This document shows positions 8,875-18,176 of a stretch of 64,000 bases of DNA, piece after piece. Under the pieces are notes generated by a model, which saw nothing but the letters and a program-made list of their open reading frames with translations, was not told where the DNA came from and did no database searches. Both the position numbers and the translations under genes were made by a program. Position 1 is the stretch's first letter. Each line of letters starts with the position of its first letter. Source of the stretch: Billgrantia kenyensis (GTDB lineage: Bacteria > Pseudomonadota > Gammaproteobacteria > Pseudomonadales > Halomonadaceae); contig NZ_JACEFT010000012.1 in assembly GCF_013697085.1 (NCBI RefSeq), positions 56,549 through 120,548 on the forward strand. Reading direction: 5' to 3'.

Positions 8875-10039
8875 TGGGCCGGGTCGTGCCCCAGCTGCGG
8901 CAGCTGGGGCATTGCCAGTGCAGCGGCTGTCCGGCGAAGCCACAGCGCTGGCAGCGATGCCGTGGGCGAGCCGTGAGCAGTGTATGGGTATGCTGCTTGA
9001 GCAACTGCAGGCGGTTGTCAGGGACGCCCTGCGCCTGCTGCTGTTGCTGGTAAAGATCGAGGAGGTAGTCGAGTGCACCCAGGCTCGGGGCGCGATTCAG
9101 CTGCTCACTGACCAGCTCGATGGCGGCCTGCAGTCCGAGCCGCCGTCGCTGGGTTTCAGCCAGCAGGATGATAAGGCTGGTAACGTGGGCGCGGGTGAGC
9201 AGCTCCTCCAGGCAGGCAACCAGGCCGGCCTCGTCATCGAGCATCGTATAGGCGTGATGCAGGGGGTCGAGCACGATCGGCATCATGTCGAGATCCTGAT
9301 CGGGGATGCGCATCAGGATGCGGATGGCGTCGCGATAGTGCCCGGTATCCTGGGCCATGGCCGCTAACAGCAGATTGGCGCGCACGCAGCGCGGGTCGGT
9401 GGAGAGCGCGCGACGCAGGTGCTTGCGGGCAAGCCCCGGACTGGCCGAGTGGCGCTCCTGATCGGCCAGCTCGCAGAGCCAGTGGGCCGCAGCGCGGCGA
9501 ATGTCGTCGTGCTGGCGAATCAGGCTCGGGTAGGCCACTTCAAAGGCCGCCTGCCACTCCCCTTCGCGGTCGAAGAGGTCGGCCAGCAGACGCTTGGCAG
9601 CATGGCGAATGTCATCGTGGCTGGATTCCCGCACCAGCTGCTGAAGCAGTCTTTCGCTGCGGTCGAACAGCCCCAGGTGGAAAAAGTCGCGGGCCAGCTC
9701 CAGCTGAACTTGATCGCTCTGCAAGGCGGTCAGGGTGGGGCGAGCGAGCAGGTTCTGGTGAATCTTTACGGCGCGGTCGGCTTCGCCGCGCGTACGGAAG
9801 AGGTTGCCCAGGGTGATATGGGTGTCGACCGTTTCGCTGTTGACCTCGAGGGCACTGACGAACGTTTCGATGGCGCGGTCGGGTTGCTCGTTGAGCAGAT
9901 AGTTGAGGCCGACGAAATAATCTCGCGAGAGCGTATTCGGTGACGCAGAATCGCGCTTACCCTGTCGCTCGCGTCGGCCTAGCCACCAGCCGATGGCAAC
10001 GGCGGCCATCAGCAGGACAAGCAGCAGGGTATCGGGCAT
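8852..10039 (-). CDS. lapB: Lipopolysaccharide assembly protein B (YciM)
   Basis: 395 residues: an N-terminal membrane anchor (about 1-20, [17 protein letters not shown]), a long run of TPR helices, and a C-terminal rubredoxin-like metal site with Cys363, Cys366, Cys377 and Cys380 in two C-x2-C pairs. LapB works with FtsH and YejM/PbgA to control LpxC and thus LPS synthesis at the inner membrane. It follows lapA with no gap, and its end overlaps convergent pyrF by 23 bases. Confidence 0.93.
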   Translation of the reverse strand: MPDTLLLVLLMAAVAIGWWLGRRERQGKRDSASPNTLSRDYFVGLNYLLNEQPDRAIETFVSALEVNSETVDTHITLGNLFRTRGEADRAVKIHQNLLARPTLTALQSDQVQLELARDFFHLGLFDRSERLLQQLVRESSHDDIRHAAKRLLADLFDREGEWQAAFEVAYPSLIRQHDDIRRAAAHWLCELADQERHSASPGLARKHLRRALSTDPRCVRANLLLAAMAQDTGHYRDAIRILMRIPDQDLDMMPIVLDPLHHAYTMLDDEAGLVACLEELLTRAHVTSLIILLAETQRRRLGLQAAIELVSEQLNRAPSLGALDYLLDLYQQQQQAQGVPDNRLQLLKQHTHTLLTARPRHRCQRCGFAGQPLHWQCPSCRSWGTTRPITGIEGE

Positions 10040-10345
10040 TTACGGCAATTCCTTGAGCTCCTGAACGCGCAGGCGGTCGAGTTCCTTGCGCTGCTGGCGG
10101 TTCAAGCGTTGGGCTCGGGATAGCGCAGTGCGTAGCCTCAGCCATACGCCTGTCATTGCCAGCATGCCCAGCACGACACCGCACACCAGGGCGGCCAGCA
10201 GCCACACCGAGAGCGAAACCGACGGCAACTCCAGCCAGATCAGGTTGAGCGGTACCGTCTGCTGGTTGTTGACGGCGAACAGGATGCCGACCAGCAGTAC
10301 CGCCAGCAGGATAATGGCCAGGATGAGGCCTTTTAGCCAACGCAT
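10040..10345 (-). CDS. lapA: Lipopolysaccharide assembly protein A (YciS, DUF1049)
   Basis: 101 residues with two membrane spans (about 4-24 and 44-64) followed by a basic coiled segment, the standard layout of LapA. It is translationally adjacent to lapB (stop and start abut at 10040/10039) and lies 29 bases after ihfB, so the likely operon is ihfB-lapA-lapB, a common gammaproteobacterial order. Confidence 0.9.
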   Translation of the reverse strand: MRWLKGLILAIILLAVLLVGILFAVNNQQTVPLNLIWLELPSVSLSVWLLAALVCGVVLGMLAMTGVWLRLRTALSRAQRLNRQQRKELDRLRVQELKELP

Positions 10346-10374
10346 GAGTCTATCCCTTGTGAATGACGATGATA

Positions 10375-10671
10375 TTAATAGCCGAGGGCGCGGCTGGCAT
10401 TGACCTGCTCGCGAAGCTCCTTCCCAGGCTTGAAGTGTGGCACGAATTTGCCCTCCAGTGCGACCGGCTCGCCGGTCTTGGGATTGCGCCCTACCCGCGG
10501 CTCCCGATAGTGCAAGGAAAAGCTGCCGAACCCCCTGATTTCGACCCGCCCCCCCTCGGCCAGGGTGTCGGTGATGTCATCAAGGATCAGGCGAACCGCG
10601 GATTCGACTTCCTTGACCGAAAGCTCAGGCTGACGCATGGCGATCTGTTCGATCAATTCGGATTTGGTCAT
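10375..10671 (-). CDS. ihfB: Integration host factor subunit beta
   Basis: 98 residues of the HU/IHF fold. The start [23 protein letters not shown] and GRNPKTGE, with the intercalating Pro in the beta-arm, match IHF-beta rather than HU. Together with IHF-alpha it bends DNA about 160 degrees and assists sigma54 promoters, recombination and replication. First gene of ihfB-lapA-lapB; the gap to divergent sdhE is about 200 bases. Confidence 0.95.
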   Translation of the reverse strand: MTKSELIEQIAMRQPELSVKEVESAVRLILDDITDTLAEGGRVEIRGFGSFSLHYREPRVGRNPKTGEPVALEGKFVPHFKPGKELREQVNASRALGY

Positions 10672-10873
10672 CGGGTCATCTCCAGGCGATTCCCGGTCCG
10701 GTGGGACCGGGGCGGCATTCTTATTCTTCCGTCAGCATACTGCTCAAATCGTGATAAAACAACGCACTACGACCATGGTCAAGGAAAAGTCGCAAACCTG
10801 CTCCAAGCACTGCTTCATTTCCAGGAGTCCGGTATACTGGGCAGCCCAGTCATTCTTGTCACCGAGGCCAACG

Positions 10874-11167
10874 TTGAGCGAAGCGAATACCCCCGATGCC
10901 GCCGCCCTGCGCAAGCGGCTCTACTGGCACTCTCGGCGCGGGATGTGGGAACTCGACCTGCTGCTGATTCCCTTTCTCGAGCACTGCTACGACCAGCTTG
11001 GCGCCGAGGATCAGGCAGCCTATCGCGCACTGATCGAGGGCGAGGATCAGGATCTGTTCGGCTGGTTGATGCAGCGCGAGCCTCCCGCCCCTCAGTTCGA
11101 ACGTATCGTCACTCTCATTCAGCAACATGCCGAGAACCCCGACAACGATTCCCATCGTCCCATCTAG
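10874..11167 (+). CDS. sdhE: Succinate dehydrogenase FAD assembly factor SdhE (YgfY/CptB)
   Basis: About 97 residues from a TTG start at 10874, which has GAGG six bases upstream; the frame is open further upstream but homology starts at RKRLYWHSRRGMWELDLLL. The RGMWELD segment is the family RGxxE motif needed for flavinylation of SdhA and FrdA. A TATACT at 10833-10838 may be its -10 box, though the -35 is weak. It overlaps ygfX by 41 bases, the usual sdhE-ygfX pair. Confidence 0.88.
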   Translation: MSEANTPDAAALRKRLYWHSRRGMWELDLLLIPFLEHCYDQLGAEDQAAYRALIEGEDQDLFGWLMQREPPAPQFERIVTLIQQHAENPDNDSHRPI

Positions 11168-11519
11168 GCTGGCTTGGTGTTGCCAGTGGCTGCTGGCCCT
11201 GGCGGTGACCACCGTCGTCCTGATTCATGGTCCGGGTTGGCTGGCGGTGCCGGCAGTGGCGTGGCTTTTGCTGCTGGGTGGATGGCTGTGGCGCGGGCAG
11301 GCGCGTGGCGAACTGCACATGCTGCCTGAGCCACAAGGTGGGTGGTCCTGGTCATGGCGACCCGAGTCGGCTGACGAGGCCGTGCCGGTCAGGCCAGGCT
11401 GCACCTATCTGGGCCCCTGGCTGATTGCGCTGGAGATAGACGGGCGCACCACATGGCTGTGGCCCGATAGCGCGCCGGCTTCGGCGTTGCGCCAGCTACG
11501 GCGGGCTCTGGTTCGCTGA
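11127..11519 (+). CDS. ygfX: YgfX/CptA family membrane protein
   Basis: 130 residues with two closely spaced membrane spans (about 16-50) followed by a small soluble domain rich in Trp, as in YgfX. In E. coli YgfX (CptA) is reported to interact with FtsZ and MreB and was described as a toxin paired with YgfY/CptB; its normal role is debated. It overlaps sdhE by 41 bases, implying coupled translation, and is convergent with nadB. Confidence 0.8.
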   Translation: MPRTPTTIPIVPSRLAWCCQWLLALAVTTVVLIHGPGWLAVPAVAWLLLLGGWLWRGQARGELHMLPEPQGGWSWSWRPESADEAVPVRPGCTYLGPWLIALEIDGRTTWLWPDSAPASALRQLRRALVR

Positions 11520-11538
11520 GGGGGCCAGGTGTGTCGCT

Positions 11539-13134
11539 TCAGTCGAAGCGTGGCAGATCTGAGAGCCGGAGCCGGGAGGGCAGGGCGGCAGGCGCCTGAC
11601 CTGGGCAGTCCGGGTTGAAGTGCAGGCCACGCGATTCTCGGCGCATGCGTGCTGCCATGACTGTCAGGCGTGACAGGCGCACGGCATGCCGCAGGCTCGC
11701 CAGCTTCACCGCAGGCGCTGCATCCTCGAGTGCACTGCTCACGTTGCTATCCAATTCCGCCAATTCCCTGGCCGCCGTATCGAGCCCCGAGTCGCGGCGT
11801 ACGATCGCCACATGTCGGCTCATGATGTCGCGCATGGCGGTTCGCCAGCTGTCGATACGTTGGGCGTCGACCTGGGCGTTGCCACCGGCAGCGGCTGTCA
11901 GTGGGGCCGTGAAAGAAGGATGACGGTGTCGCAGATTGGCTGCGCAGCTGCGCGCATAGACCAGGCATTCCAGCAGTGAATTACTGGCCATGCGGTTGGC
12001 GCCATGCAGGCCGGTATAGGCCACCTCGCCAATGGCATGCAGGTCCGGCACGCTGGTGCTGCCGTCAAGATCGGTAGCAATGCCGCCACAGCTGTAGTGG
12101 GCCGCGGGCACGACGGGTATCGGCTGCCGGGTGATGTCCAGCCCGCGACCGAGGCAGTGGGCGTGGATCGTGGGAAAGTGGTGTCGAATCGCCGTATCGC
12201 CCAGGTGCGTCAGGTCAAGCCACACGTGCGGGGAGCCCGTACGCTGCATCTCGGCATCGATGGCGCGAGCGACGATGTCCCGGGGGGCCAATTCTGCGCG
12301 GGAGTCGAGGTCCGGCATGAAACGGCGCCCGTCGGTGCTGAACAGCCGGCCGCCTTCGCCGCGCACTGCCTCGCTGACTAGAAACGGCGGACCTTCTGGG
12401 TCGTAAAGGCAGGTCGGGTGGAACTGCTGGAATTCCAGGTTCATCAGCTCTGCACCCAGTTCGGCGGCCATCATCATGCCTTCGCCGCTGGCCGGATGAG
12501 GGCTGGTGGTATGCCGGTAGATGCCGCTGGCGCCGCCGGTAGCCAGCACCGTGTCGCCTGCCACCATCTCGTGCAGGTGGCCTTGATCATCCAGGCAGCG
12601 CGCGCCACGGCAGTGGTTCCGGCTGTCGGCCAGCAGGCCGATGGCAACCAGGTCGTCGCGGATCGTAATGGACGGATGTGCCTGGACATGCTGCTGGAGG
12701 GTATCCAGCACGGCAAGGCCGGTGGCATCCTCGGCATGAATGATGCGGCGAGCACCATGTCCGCCCTCGCGGGTCAGGTGGTAGGGGTAGCTGGCGCCGG
12801 GGCTCTCGTCGCGGGTGAAGGGAACCCCGAGGGAGAGCAGCCACTCGATCGCTGCTGGCCCCTGCTCCACGGTGAAGCGCACGGCTCGCCCGTCGCACAA
12901 CCCGTCACCGGCGACGAGCGTGTCCTCCACATGGGCATCGAAATTGTCGTGGGGAGAGAGTACCGCGGCGATGCCGCCCTGGGCCCAGCGGCTGGCGCCC
13001 TGATCGTCGCTGGCGGGGCGTATCAGGGTGACTCGACGCCTGTCGGCGACATGCAGGGCAAGTGTCAGTCCGGCGACGCCTCCGCCGATGACCAGTACAT
13101 CATGTTCGCTACGAGCCGGTGTGCTTGGGGCCAT
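11539..13134 (-). CDS. nadB: L-aspartate oxidase
   Basis: About 531 residues. The N-terminal VLVIGGGVAGLTLAL is the FAD dinucleotide fold, ASRWAQGGIAAVL and the HTTSPHPASGEGMMMA, LMNLEFQQFHPT and RGEGGRLF segments are typical of NadB and succinate-dehydrogenase flavoproteins. It oxidises aspartate to iminoaspartate for quinolinate and NAD synthesis. I start at 13134 (MAPSTPARS); the frame is open upstream but that extension runs into the tRNA-Leu gene. The ribosome site is weak. nadA and nadC are not nearby. Confidence 0.92.
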   Translation of the reverse strand: MAPSTPARSEHDVLVIGGGVAGLTLALHVADRRRVTLIRPASDDQGASRWAQGGIAAVLSPHDNFDAHVEDTLVAGDGLCDGRAVRFTVEQGPAAIEWLLSLGVPFTRDESPGASYPYHLTREGGHGARRIIHAEDATGLAVLDTLQQHVQAHPSITIRDDLVAIGLLADSRNHCRGARCLDDQGHLHEMVAGDTVLATGGASGIYRHTTSPHPASGEGMMMAAELGAELMNLEFQQFHPTCLYDPEGPPFLVSEAVRGEGGRLFSTDGRRFMPDLDSRAELAPRDIVARAIDAEMQRTGSPHVWLDLTHLGDTAIRHHFPTIHAHCLGRGLDITRQPIPVVPAAHYSCGGIATDLDGSTSVPDLHAIGEVAYTGLHGANRMASNSLLECLVYARSCAANLRHRHPSFTAPLTAAAGGNAQVDAQRIDSWRTAMRDIMSRHVAIVRRDSGLDTAARELAELDSNVSSALEDAAPAVKLASLRHAVRLSRLTVMAARMRRESRGLHFNPDCPGQAPAALPSRLRLSDLPRFD

Positions 13135-13221
13135 GCGCAGTCTCGCTGAAGCCTGTTGCGTCAGACAGCATGCCGCAAAGAAGTCCGGCTGGATAGGAAG
13201 GGGTGTGGGATAACGAAGAGC

Positions 13222-13309
13222 CTGGTGCCCGGAGCCGGGCTCGAACCGGCACGGTGTTGCCACCGAGAGATTTTAAGTCTCTTGCGTCTACCAATTTCGC
13301 CATCCGGGC
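13222..13309 (-). tRNA. tRNA-Leu (anticodon TAA)
   Basis: On the minus strand a class II tRNA folds with acceptor GCCCGGA/TCCGGGC, a D-arm with TTGGTAGACG, anticodon loop containing TAA in the stem AGAGA/TCTCT, a long variable arm (CGGTGGCAACACCG), a T-arm GGTTCGAGCC and encoded CCA. It is last in the cluster Gly-Cys-Leu downstream of pgsA, the same order as glyW-cysT-leuZ in E. coli. Confidence 0.97.
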
Positions 13310-13347
13310 GGCACGGTTTCGAGCAGGCAGCTGAACGGAGTAAGGAG

Positions 13348-13421
13348 TGGAGGCTGGAGTCGGAATCGAACCGGCGTACACGGAGTTGCAGTCCGCTGCA
13401 TAACCACTCTGCCATCCAGCC
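13348..13421 (-). tRNA. tRNA-Cys (anticodon GCA)
   Basis: Minus-strand cloverleaf of 74 bases with acceptor GGCTGGA/TCCAGCC, anticodon GCA in the ACTGCAACT loop, T-arm GGTTCGATTCC, discriminator U and encoded CCA. The U73 discriminator is the key identity base for Cys. Confidence 0.97.
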
Positions 13422-13520
13422 TCAATGAGTCGTTGTAACGGGGAAGAGATCGATCGCACCGGCAAACCGGCTCATGACCTTCTCGATACCGCCTCTCCTG
13501 GAGCTTGACCCGCAAGAGAT

Positions 13521-13595
13521 TGGAGCGGGAAAGGAGATTCGAACTCCCGACCCTCGCCTTGGCAAGGCGATGCTCTACCACTGAGCTATTCCCGC
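13521..13595 (-). tRNA. tRNA-Gly (anticodon GCC)
   Basis: Minus-strand cloverleaf of 75 bases with acceptor GCGGGAA/TTCCCGC, anticodon GCC in the CTTGCCAAG loop, T-arm GAGTTCGAATCTC, discriminator U and encoded CCA. First tRNA of the three-gene cluster, 71 bases after the pgsA stop. Confidence 0.97.
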
Positions 13596-13666
13596 TTGAC
13601 TCGAGTGCGAATTATACGGAGAAGCTCGCTGATGTCAATCACTTGTTGGTGTCAGAGGGGCGCCGA

Positions 13667-14215
13667 TTACATGGCGCGACTCAGGTGGGGCCAGGCCGCG
13701 CGCAGGTACATGACCATCGACCACAGGGTCATGATGGCGGCGGCATGAAGGGTGACGACACCGAGCAGGGAGAGCTGGGTTCCCGGCGCGAAAGCCAGCA
13801 GCAGCAGCAGGGCAATCATCTGCAGGGTCGTCTTGACCTTGCCCAGCCAGGAGACCGCGACGCTGCCGCGCTTGCCCATTTCGGCCATCCATTCGCGCAG
13901 AGCCGAGATCACGATCTCTCGGCCGATGATCACCAGGGCAGGCAGGGTCAGCCAGATGCTGTCGAAGCGCTCGATGAGCAGGGCAAGAGCCACGGCGACC
14001 ATCAGCTTGTCGGCCACGGGGTCGAGAAACGCGCCGAAGGGGGTGGATTGATCCCAGCGACGAGCCAGGTAGCCATCGAGCCAGTCGGTCACGGCGGCGA
14101 GCGCGAACAGGCCGGCCGCCACCGGCATGCTCCAGGAGTAGGGGAGGTAGAAGAACACCACCAGCAGCGGGATGAAGGCGATTCTTGCCAGCGTCAGGAT
14201 GTTGGGGATGTTCAT
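13667..14215 (-). CDS. pgsA: CDP-diacylglycerol-glycerol-3-phosphate 3-phosphatidyltransferase
   Basis: 182 residues with several membrane spans. The CDP-alcohol phosphotransferase signature D-G-x2-A-R-x8-G-x3-D-x3-D is complete ([20 protein letters not shown] followed by LDPVADK). It makes phosphatidylglycerol phosphate, the first step to PG and cardiolipin. I prefer the ATG at 14215 ([14 protein letters not shown] upstream) over an in-frame ATG nine codons earlier. It follows uvrC and precedes the tRNA cluster. Confidence 0.94.
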   Translation of the reverse strand: MNIPNILTLARIAFIPLLVVFFYLPYSWSMPVAAGLFALAAVTDWLDGYLARRWDQSTPFGAFLDPVADKLMVAVALALLIERFDSIWLTLPALVIIGREIVISALREWMAEMGKRGSVAVSWLGKVKTTLQMIALLLLLAFAPGTQLSLLGVVTLHAAAIMTLWSMVMYLRAAWPHLSRAM

Positions 14216-14327
14216 TGACACGAAGTCCTTGCCAGAGATCAAAGCAGCCGGGGGGTGAGTTTGCTGGCCAATGATACATTCGATGGCCAGGCAAAATCTG
14301 GCCCCATTCTATCTGTACCGCGTCCTG

Positions 14328-16142
14328 TCATCCATGCAGCGAACGATGAATCGTGTCCGCAAGCGCGGCGCTGATGCCGGGAACGCGGGCAAGCTCCTCG
14401 CGGCTGGCTTGCCTGACACCCTGCAGGCCGCCGAAGAATCGCAGCAGCTCACGACGTCGCTTGGGGCCGATCCCGGCGATGCCTTCCAGGGCAGAGCTGC
14501 GGCGCGCCTTGTCGCGACGGTTGCGGTGGCCGGTAATCGCGAAGCGGTGGGCTTCGTCGCGCACGTGCTGGATCAAGTGCAGGGCCGGCGAAGAGGCGGG
14601 TAGGTCGAGGGTATTGTCGATGGTTTCAATGAACAGGGTTTCCAGGCCTGCCTTGCGCGTGCTGCCCTTGGCCACGCCCAGCATCCTGATCTGGCCGAGG
14701 CCCATCTCGTCCAGTACGTCGTGAGCCAGGTTGAGCTGACCCTTGCCGCCGTCCAGCAGCAGAACGTCAGGCGCCATACCCTCGCCTTCCACCAGGCGCC
14801 GGAATCGCCGGCCAAGGGCCTGGCGCATGGCGCCATAGTCGTCACCCGCTGCCACGCCCTCGATATTGAAGCGCCGATAGTCCGACTTGCGTGGCCCGTT
14901 ACGATCAAACACCACGCAAGAAGCGACGGTTGCCTCGCCATGGCTGTGGCTGATATCGAAGCACTCGATGCGTTCGGGGGGCGCGTCGAGATCCAGGGCT
15001 TCCTGCAAGGCCTTGAAACGGCGATCGAGCTCTCCCTGGCTTGCCAGGCGGCTGGACAGCTGCTGTTCGGCGTTGGTCCTGGCCAGCTCGAGCCACTGGC
15101 TGCGATGGCCGCGCACGCTGTGCGTCACGCGTATGCGTCGTCCGGCGCGACTGGCCAGGGCGCTTTCCAGGATCTCGCTGTCGGGCAGCGGCAGGCTGGT
15201 GATCACCTCACGCGGGACTTCTCGCCCCTGGCCCAGGTAGAACTGACTGACGAACTCACCCAGCAGCTCGGCGGCATCCAGGCCCAGGCCGTTGCCCGGC
15301 GCATGGTGACGAGCGCCCAGCAGCCGACCCTGACGCACGGCCAGCACGGAGATGCACAGTGCGCCTTCACCCTCCGCCAGGGCAAAGACATCGGCATCGC
15401 CGCCCTCGGTGTCAACGAACTGGCGCTGCTGCAGTTGCCTTAGGTGCTGGATCTGGTCGCGCAGGCGGGCGGCATCCTCGAAGGCGAGGTTGCGACTGGC
15501 CAATTCCATGGCCTCGGTCAGCTCCTGGGTGACCTGCTCGCTGCGCCCCTCCAGACACATCACCGCATGCTCGAGGTCGCGGCGGTAATCCTCTTCGCTG
15601 ATATAGCCCACGCAGGGCGCACTGCAGCGCTGAATCTGATACTGCAGGCAGGGGCGGGTGCGATGGGAGAAGACGCTATCCTCGCAGTTGCGAATACGAA
15701 AGATCTTCTGTACCAGCGACAGGCTTTCCCTCACTGCGCCGCTGCTAGGGTAGGGGCCCAGGTAGCGGCCGTCCCCGTGGCGCTTGCGGGCACGCTTGTA
15801 CTCGAGTGCGGGGTAAGGGTGGCGATCGCTGACGAAGACGAAAGGGTATGACTTGTCGTCACGCAGCAGGATGTTGTAGGGCGGCCGCAGCTCCTTGATC
15901 AGCGTCTGCTCGAGCAGCAGTGCCTCGATCTCGCTGCGTGTCACCGTGACCTGGACATCCGCGATGCGCGACACCATGGCCTGGGTCTTGGCGTTGAGCG
16001 CACCGCGGAAGTAGCTGCCCAGCCTGGCCTTGAGACGCTTTGCCTTGCCCACGTAGAGCGTGTCGCCGCGTTCATCCAGCATACGGTAGATGCCCGGGGA
16101 CTGGGTCAGGTTGGCGAGGAACTGCCTTGAATCGAAGGTCAT
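14328..16142 (-). CDS. uvrC: Excinuclease ABC subunit C
   Basis: 604 residues, close to E. coli UvrC (610). In order: GIY-YIG nuclease domain (SPGIYRM...TLYVGKAKRL) making the 3' incision, a Cys cluster (RTRPCLQYQIQRCSAPC), a UVR motif, the RNase H-like 5' nuclease domain (FDISHSHGE, LLDGGKGQL), and C-terminal helix-hairpin-helix repeats (LEGIAGIGPKRRRELL and VPGISAALADTI). It completes dual incision in nucleotide excision repair. It follows gacA by 48 bases, the conserved gacA-uvrC operon. Confidence 0.96.
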   Translation of the reverse strand: MTFDSRQFLANLTQSPGIYRMLDERGDTLYVGKAKRLKARLGSYFRGALNAKTQAMVSRIADVQVTVTRSEIEALLLEQTLIKELRPPYNILLRDDKSYPFVFVSDRHPYPALEYKRARKRHGDGRYLGPYPSSGAVRESLSLVQKIFRIRNCEDSVFSHRTRPCLQYQIQRCSAPCVGYISEEDYRRDLEHAVMCLEGRSEQVTQELTEAMELASRNLAFEDAARLRDQIQHLRQLQQRQFVDTEGGDADVFALAEGEGALCISVLAVRQGRLLGARHHAPGNGLGLDAAELLGEFVSQFYLGQGREVPREVITSLPLPDSEILESALASRAGRRIRVTHSVRGHRSQWLELARTNAEQQLSSRLASQGELDRRFKALQEALDLDAPPERIECFDISHSHGEATVASCVVFDRNGPRKSDYRRFNIEGVAAGDDYGAMRQALGRRFRRLVEGEGMAPDVLLLDGGKGQLNLAHDVLDEMGLGQIRMLGVAKGSTRKAGLETLFIETIDNTLDLPASSPALHLIQHVRDEAHRFAITGHRNRRDKARRSSALEGIAGIGPKRRRELLRFFGGLQGVRQASREELARVPGISAALADTIHRSLHG

Positions 16143-16190
16143 GTGCGCTGGCTGTCTGGCATGGAGCTACAGATTACCAGAAACGCCCAT

Positions 16191-16838
16191 TCAGCTGGTG
16201 GTGTCGAACCCTTCGACCAGGCCGTGCTTCAGCCCCAGGTGTGTCAACTCCACGTCAGTCTGCACGCCAAGCTTCTCGAAGATGCGGTAGCGATAGGTAT
16301 TGACGGTCTTGGGGCTGAGGAACAGGCGATCCGAGATTTCAGAGACACGTTGGCAGTTGACGATCATCATGGCGACCTGCAGCTCGCGCTGGGAAAGCTG
16401 GTCGAAGGGGTTCTCCTCCGAGTCGAACTTGGACAGCACCAGGCGCTGGGCGATATCGGGGCTGATGTAGCGGTGCCCGGCGAAGACGCTGCGAATGGCC
16501 TCGACCATGTCCACGACCTGGGTATCCTTGCTGATGAAGCCGCCGGCGCCCGCCTCTAGCATGCGCTGGGCGAAGTTGTCTTCCATGAAGCCGGTCAGTG
16601 CCAGTATGCGCACGTCGGTGCTGTTGCGCATGATCTTGCGTGTGGCTTCCAACCCGCCGATGCCCGGCATACGCAAGTCCATCAGCACAACATCGGGCTC
16701 CAGCTTGCGGCATAGGGTGATGGCTTCCTCGCCACTGGCGGCTTCGCCCGCTACCTCGATGTCCTCTTCATTTTCCAGCAGGCGGGCGATGCTGGTTCGA
16801 ACCAGATGGTGGTCATCGACTATAAGCACCTTGATCAA
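16191..16838 (-). CDS. gacA: Two-component response regulator GacA/UvrY
   Basis: About 215 residues from a TTG start (LIKVLIVDDHHLVR), giving the exact family N-terminus, Asp8 and Asp9 of the acidic pocket and phospho-acceptor Asp54 in VLMDLRMPG. The C-terminus is a LuxR-type helix-turn-helix (LSQRELQVAMMIV...LFLSPKTVNTYRYRIFEKL). GAGG lies at good distance before this TTG, while the ATG at 16847 has GAGG touching it. GacA with GacS/BarA drives small RNAs that titrate RsmA/CsrA, affecting motility and biofilm. Operon gacA-uvrC-pgsA. Confidence 0.93.
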   Translation of the reverse strand: MIKVLIVDDHHLVRTSIARLLENEEDIEVAGEAASGEEAITLCRKLEPDVVLMDLRMPGIGGLEATRKIMRNSTDVRILALTGFMEDNFAQRMLEAGAGGFISKDTQVVDMVEAIRSVFAGHRYISPDIAQRLVLSKFDSEENPFDQLSQRELQVAMMIVNCQRVSEISDRLFLSPKTVNTYRYRIFEKLGVQTDVELTHLGLKHGLVEGFDTTS

Positions 16839-17032
16839 GGCTGACATCCTCGTCATTACGTAAGCTGGCGGTGGCGAATGCTCGCCCCACGAAGCTTGAA
16901 ACGGATTCCGCGATCCTCGCTGAACTCGGGGGAGTTCTGGGGCAAGCTTGCCATACTCGCCACGTAAGGGAAATTGAACGAGCATACGGATACCCCATTA
17001 TTCTCAACGCAGGGACTCCTTGCGTACAGGTG

Positions 17033-17061
17033 TTGACGAGCCCGTATGCGATAGGTAAGAT
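17033..17061 (+). promoter_or_regulatory. Sigma70 promoter of tRNA-Ala
   Basis: TTGACG at 17033-17038 and TAAGAT at 17056-17061 are spaced by exactly 17 bases and lie 30 bases before the mature tRNA-Ala 5' end. The segment between the -10 box and the tRNA (TTCGCCTCGTTC) is moderately GC-rich, like a stringent discriminator, but this is inference. Confidence 0.75.
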
Positions 17062-17091
17062 TCGCCTCGTTCTCGCCTGGCGGGAACCTGT

Positions 17092-17167
17092 GGGGCCTTA
17101 GCTCAGCTGGGAGAGCGCAACACTGGCAGTGTTGAGGTCAGCGGTTCGATCCCGCTAGGCTCCACCA
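17092..17167 (+). tRNA. tRNA-Ala (anticodon GGC)
   Basis: A 76-base cloverleaf: acceptor GGGGCCT/AGGCTCC (with one G-T pair), D-arm AGCTCAGCTGGGAGAGC, anticodon stem CAACA/TGTTG with loop CTGGCAG, T-arm GCGGTTCGATCCCGC, and encoded CCA. It stands alone with its own promoter and terminator. Confidence 0.97.
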
Positions 17168-17183
17168 ACAAGACATGATGAAT

Positions 17184-17218
17184 CAGCCGCTTAGCGCATC
17201 GCGCCAAGCGGCTTTTTC
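17184..17218 (+). terminator. Intrinsic terminator of tRNA-Ala
   Basis: AGCCGCTT at 17185-17192 pairs with AAGCGGCT at 17206-17213, followed by TTTTT. It lies 17 bases after the tRNA CCA end. Confidence 0.85.
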
Positions 17219-17605
17219 GTGCGCCAGGCGGAAGCGCAGGGCCAGGGCGGCAGGTGGCTCCCTGGGACCGGCGATGCCTGGGTTAACGTGATGTCGTGCG
17301 CTACGTGTAGGCGATATCTTACAAGTGGTGAGGTTGATCGCTTACAAGTGGCCATAACATGGATAAAAACGCGGTCTCGCTTCGTCTGCTACTTTTGAAG
17401 TGTGGCGCTGACGCGTAAGGAAACGCTGATCAATCCCCTGCAGAATCCCAGGGAGGGCACCCCCCACGGCGCCACGGCAAGGACGCACTGCGGCCACGGA
17501 TGGCCCTCGCTTCCCTAGTTGCGCACCCACTGGGTCCCTGCTATCAGTCAGTTAAGCCGTGACACGGTGGGCTCATCCGAGCGACCTTGCTCCAGGCGGG
17601 ATGGT
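17219..17605. other. 387-base intergenic stretch with a short direct repeat
   Basis: I find no convincing gene here: a 62-codon minus-strand frame (17342-17530) has no ribosome site or recognisable product. The only structure noted is an 11-base direct repeat, CTTACAAGTGG, at 17318-17328 and 17341-17351 with a period of 23 bases, about two helical turns. Confidence 0.5.
17318..17351. repeat. Pair of 11-base direct repeats, period 23
   Basis: CTTACAAGTGG occurs twice, identical in all 11 bases, in otherwise empty DNA after tRNA-Ala. The 23-base period would place two proteins on similar faces of the helix. Function unknown. Confidence 0.55.
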
Positions 17606-17848
17606 CTACATGTCGGTGCACCATTCGGCATAAGTGCCGCGTTCGTCGGGGTGGCCATGGCGCCATTTCGGTTCCACATCCAGCATTTCTTCCCTGTACC
17701 ACTGGTCGACCCTGTCACAGTAGCGCTGCTGATCTGGCGTCAGCCCTCCAGGGTCCACTGCAACGGCTTCCTCCGTTGTGCTGCTGAGCAAATGAACGCC
17801 AGCGCCGACCCCAATGGCGCAGGCAGTAGCAACCAGGGCTTTATTCAT
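17606..17848 (-). CDS. Small exported protein of unknown function
   Basis: 80 residues from an ATG at 17848 with AGAGGAA seven bases upstream. The N-terminus (MNKALVATACAIGVGAG) looks like a signal peptide or single membrane anchor; the rest is a polar segment with two Cys (QQRYCDRVDQWYREE and EWCTDM) that could form a disulfide in the periplasm. I do not recognise a family. Single gene, no operon partners. Confidence 0.6.
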   Translation of the reverse strand: MNKALVATACAIGVGAGVHLLSSTTEEAVAVDPGGLTPDQQRYCDRVDQWYREEMLDVEPKWRHGHPDERGTYAEWCTDM

Positions 17849-18176
17849 GACGACATTCCTCTTGGCAAAGCCCATGCCCGCTAAACGAGCTTAGTCTCTG
17901 GAGGCCGCTGAACACAAAACCGCTGCGTTTCGCTGGGCCACCTTGTCATGACACGACGACGTTGGAGACGAAGCCCCTGCCGGTCTCTCGCAATAACCGT
18001 CCGTATTGGCAGCCATGGGAGCGTGGGTTGGTGTGGCAGCGGGTAGCTGGTTGGCTGGCCGCGACCGGCGTCGCTGAATCCCGGCCTTTGCGCTATCTCA
18101 GATTGCACACCCGGATTTGGCCTTTTGCGCTGGTTTTTCCACACTGTAGGGGTTCGCTTGGAAAACGGAGGTTCTA
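17849..18176. other. Intergenic stretch between exported protein and amidase
   Basis: 328 bases between divergent genes. Apart from the GGAGG ribosome site of the amidase at its right end I see no gene, RNA or strong promoter that I would defend. Confidence 0.5.
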
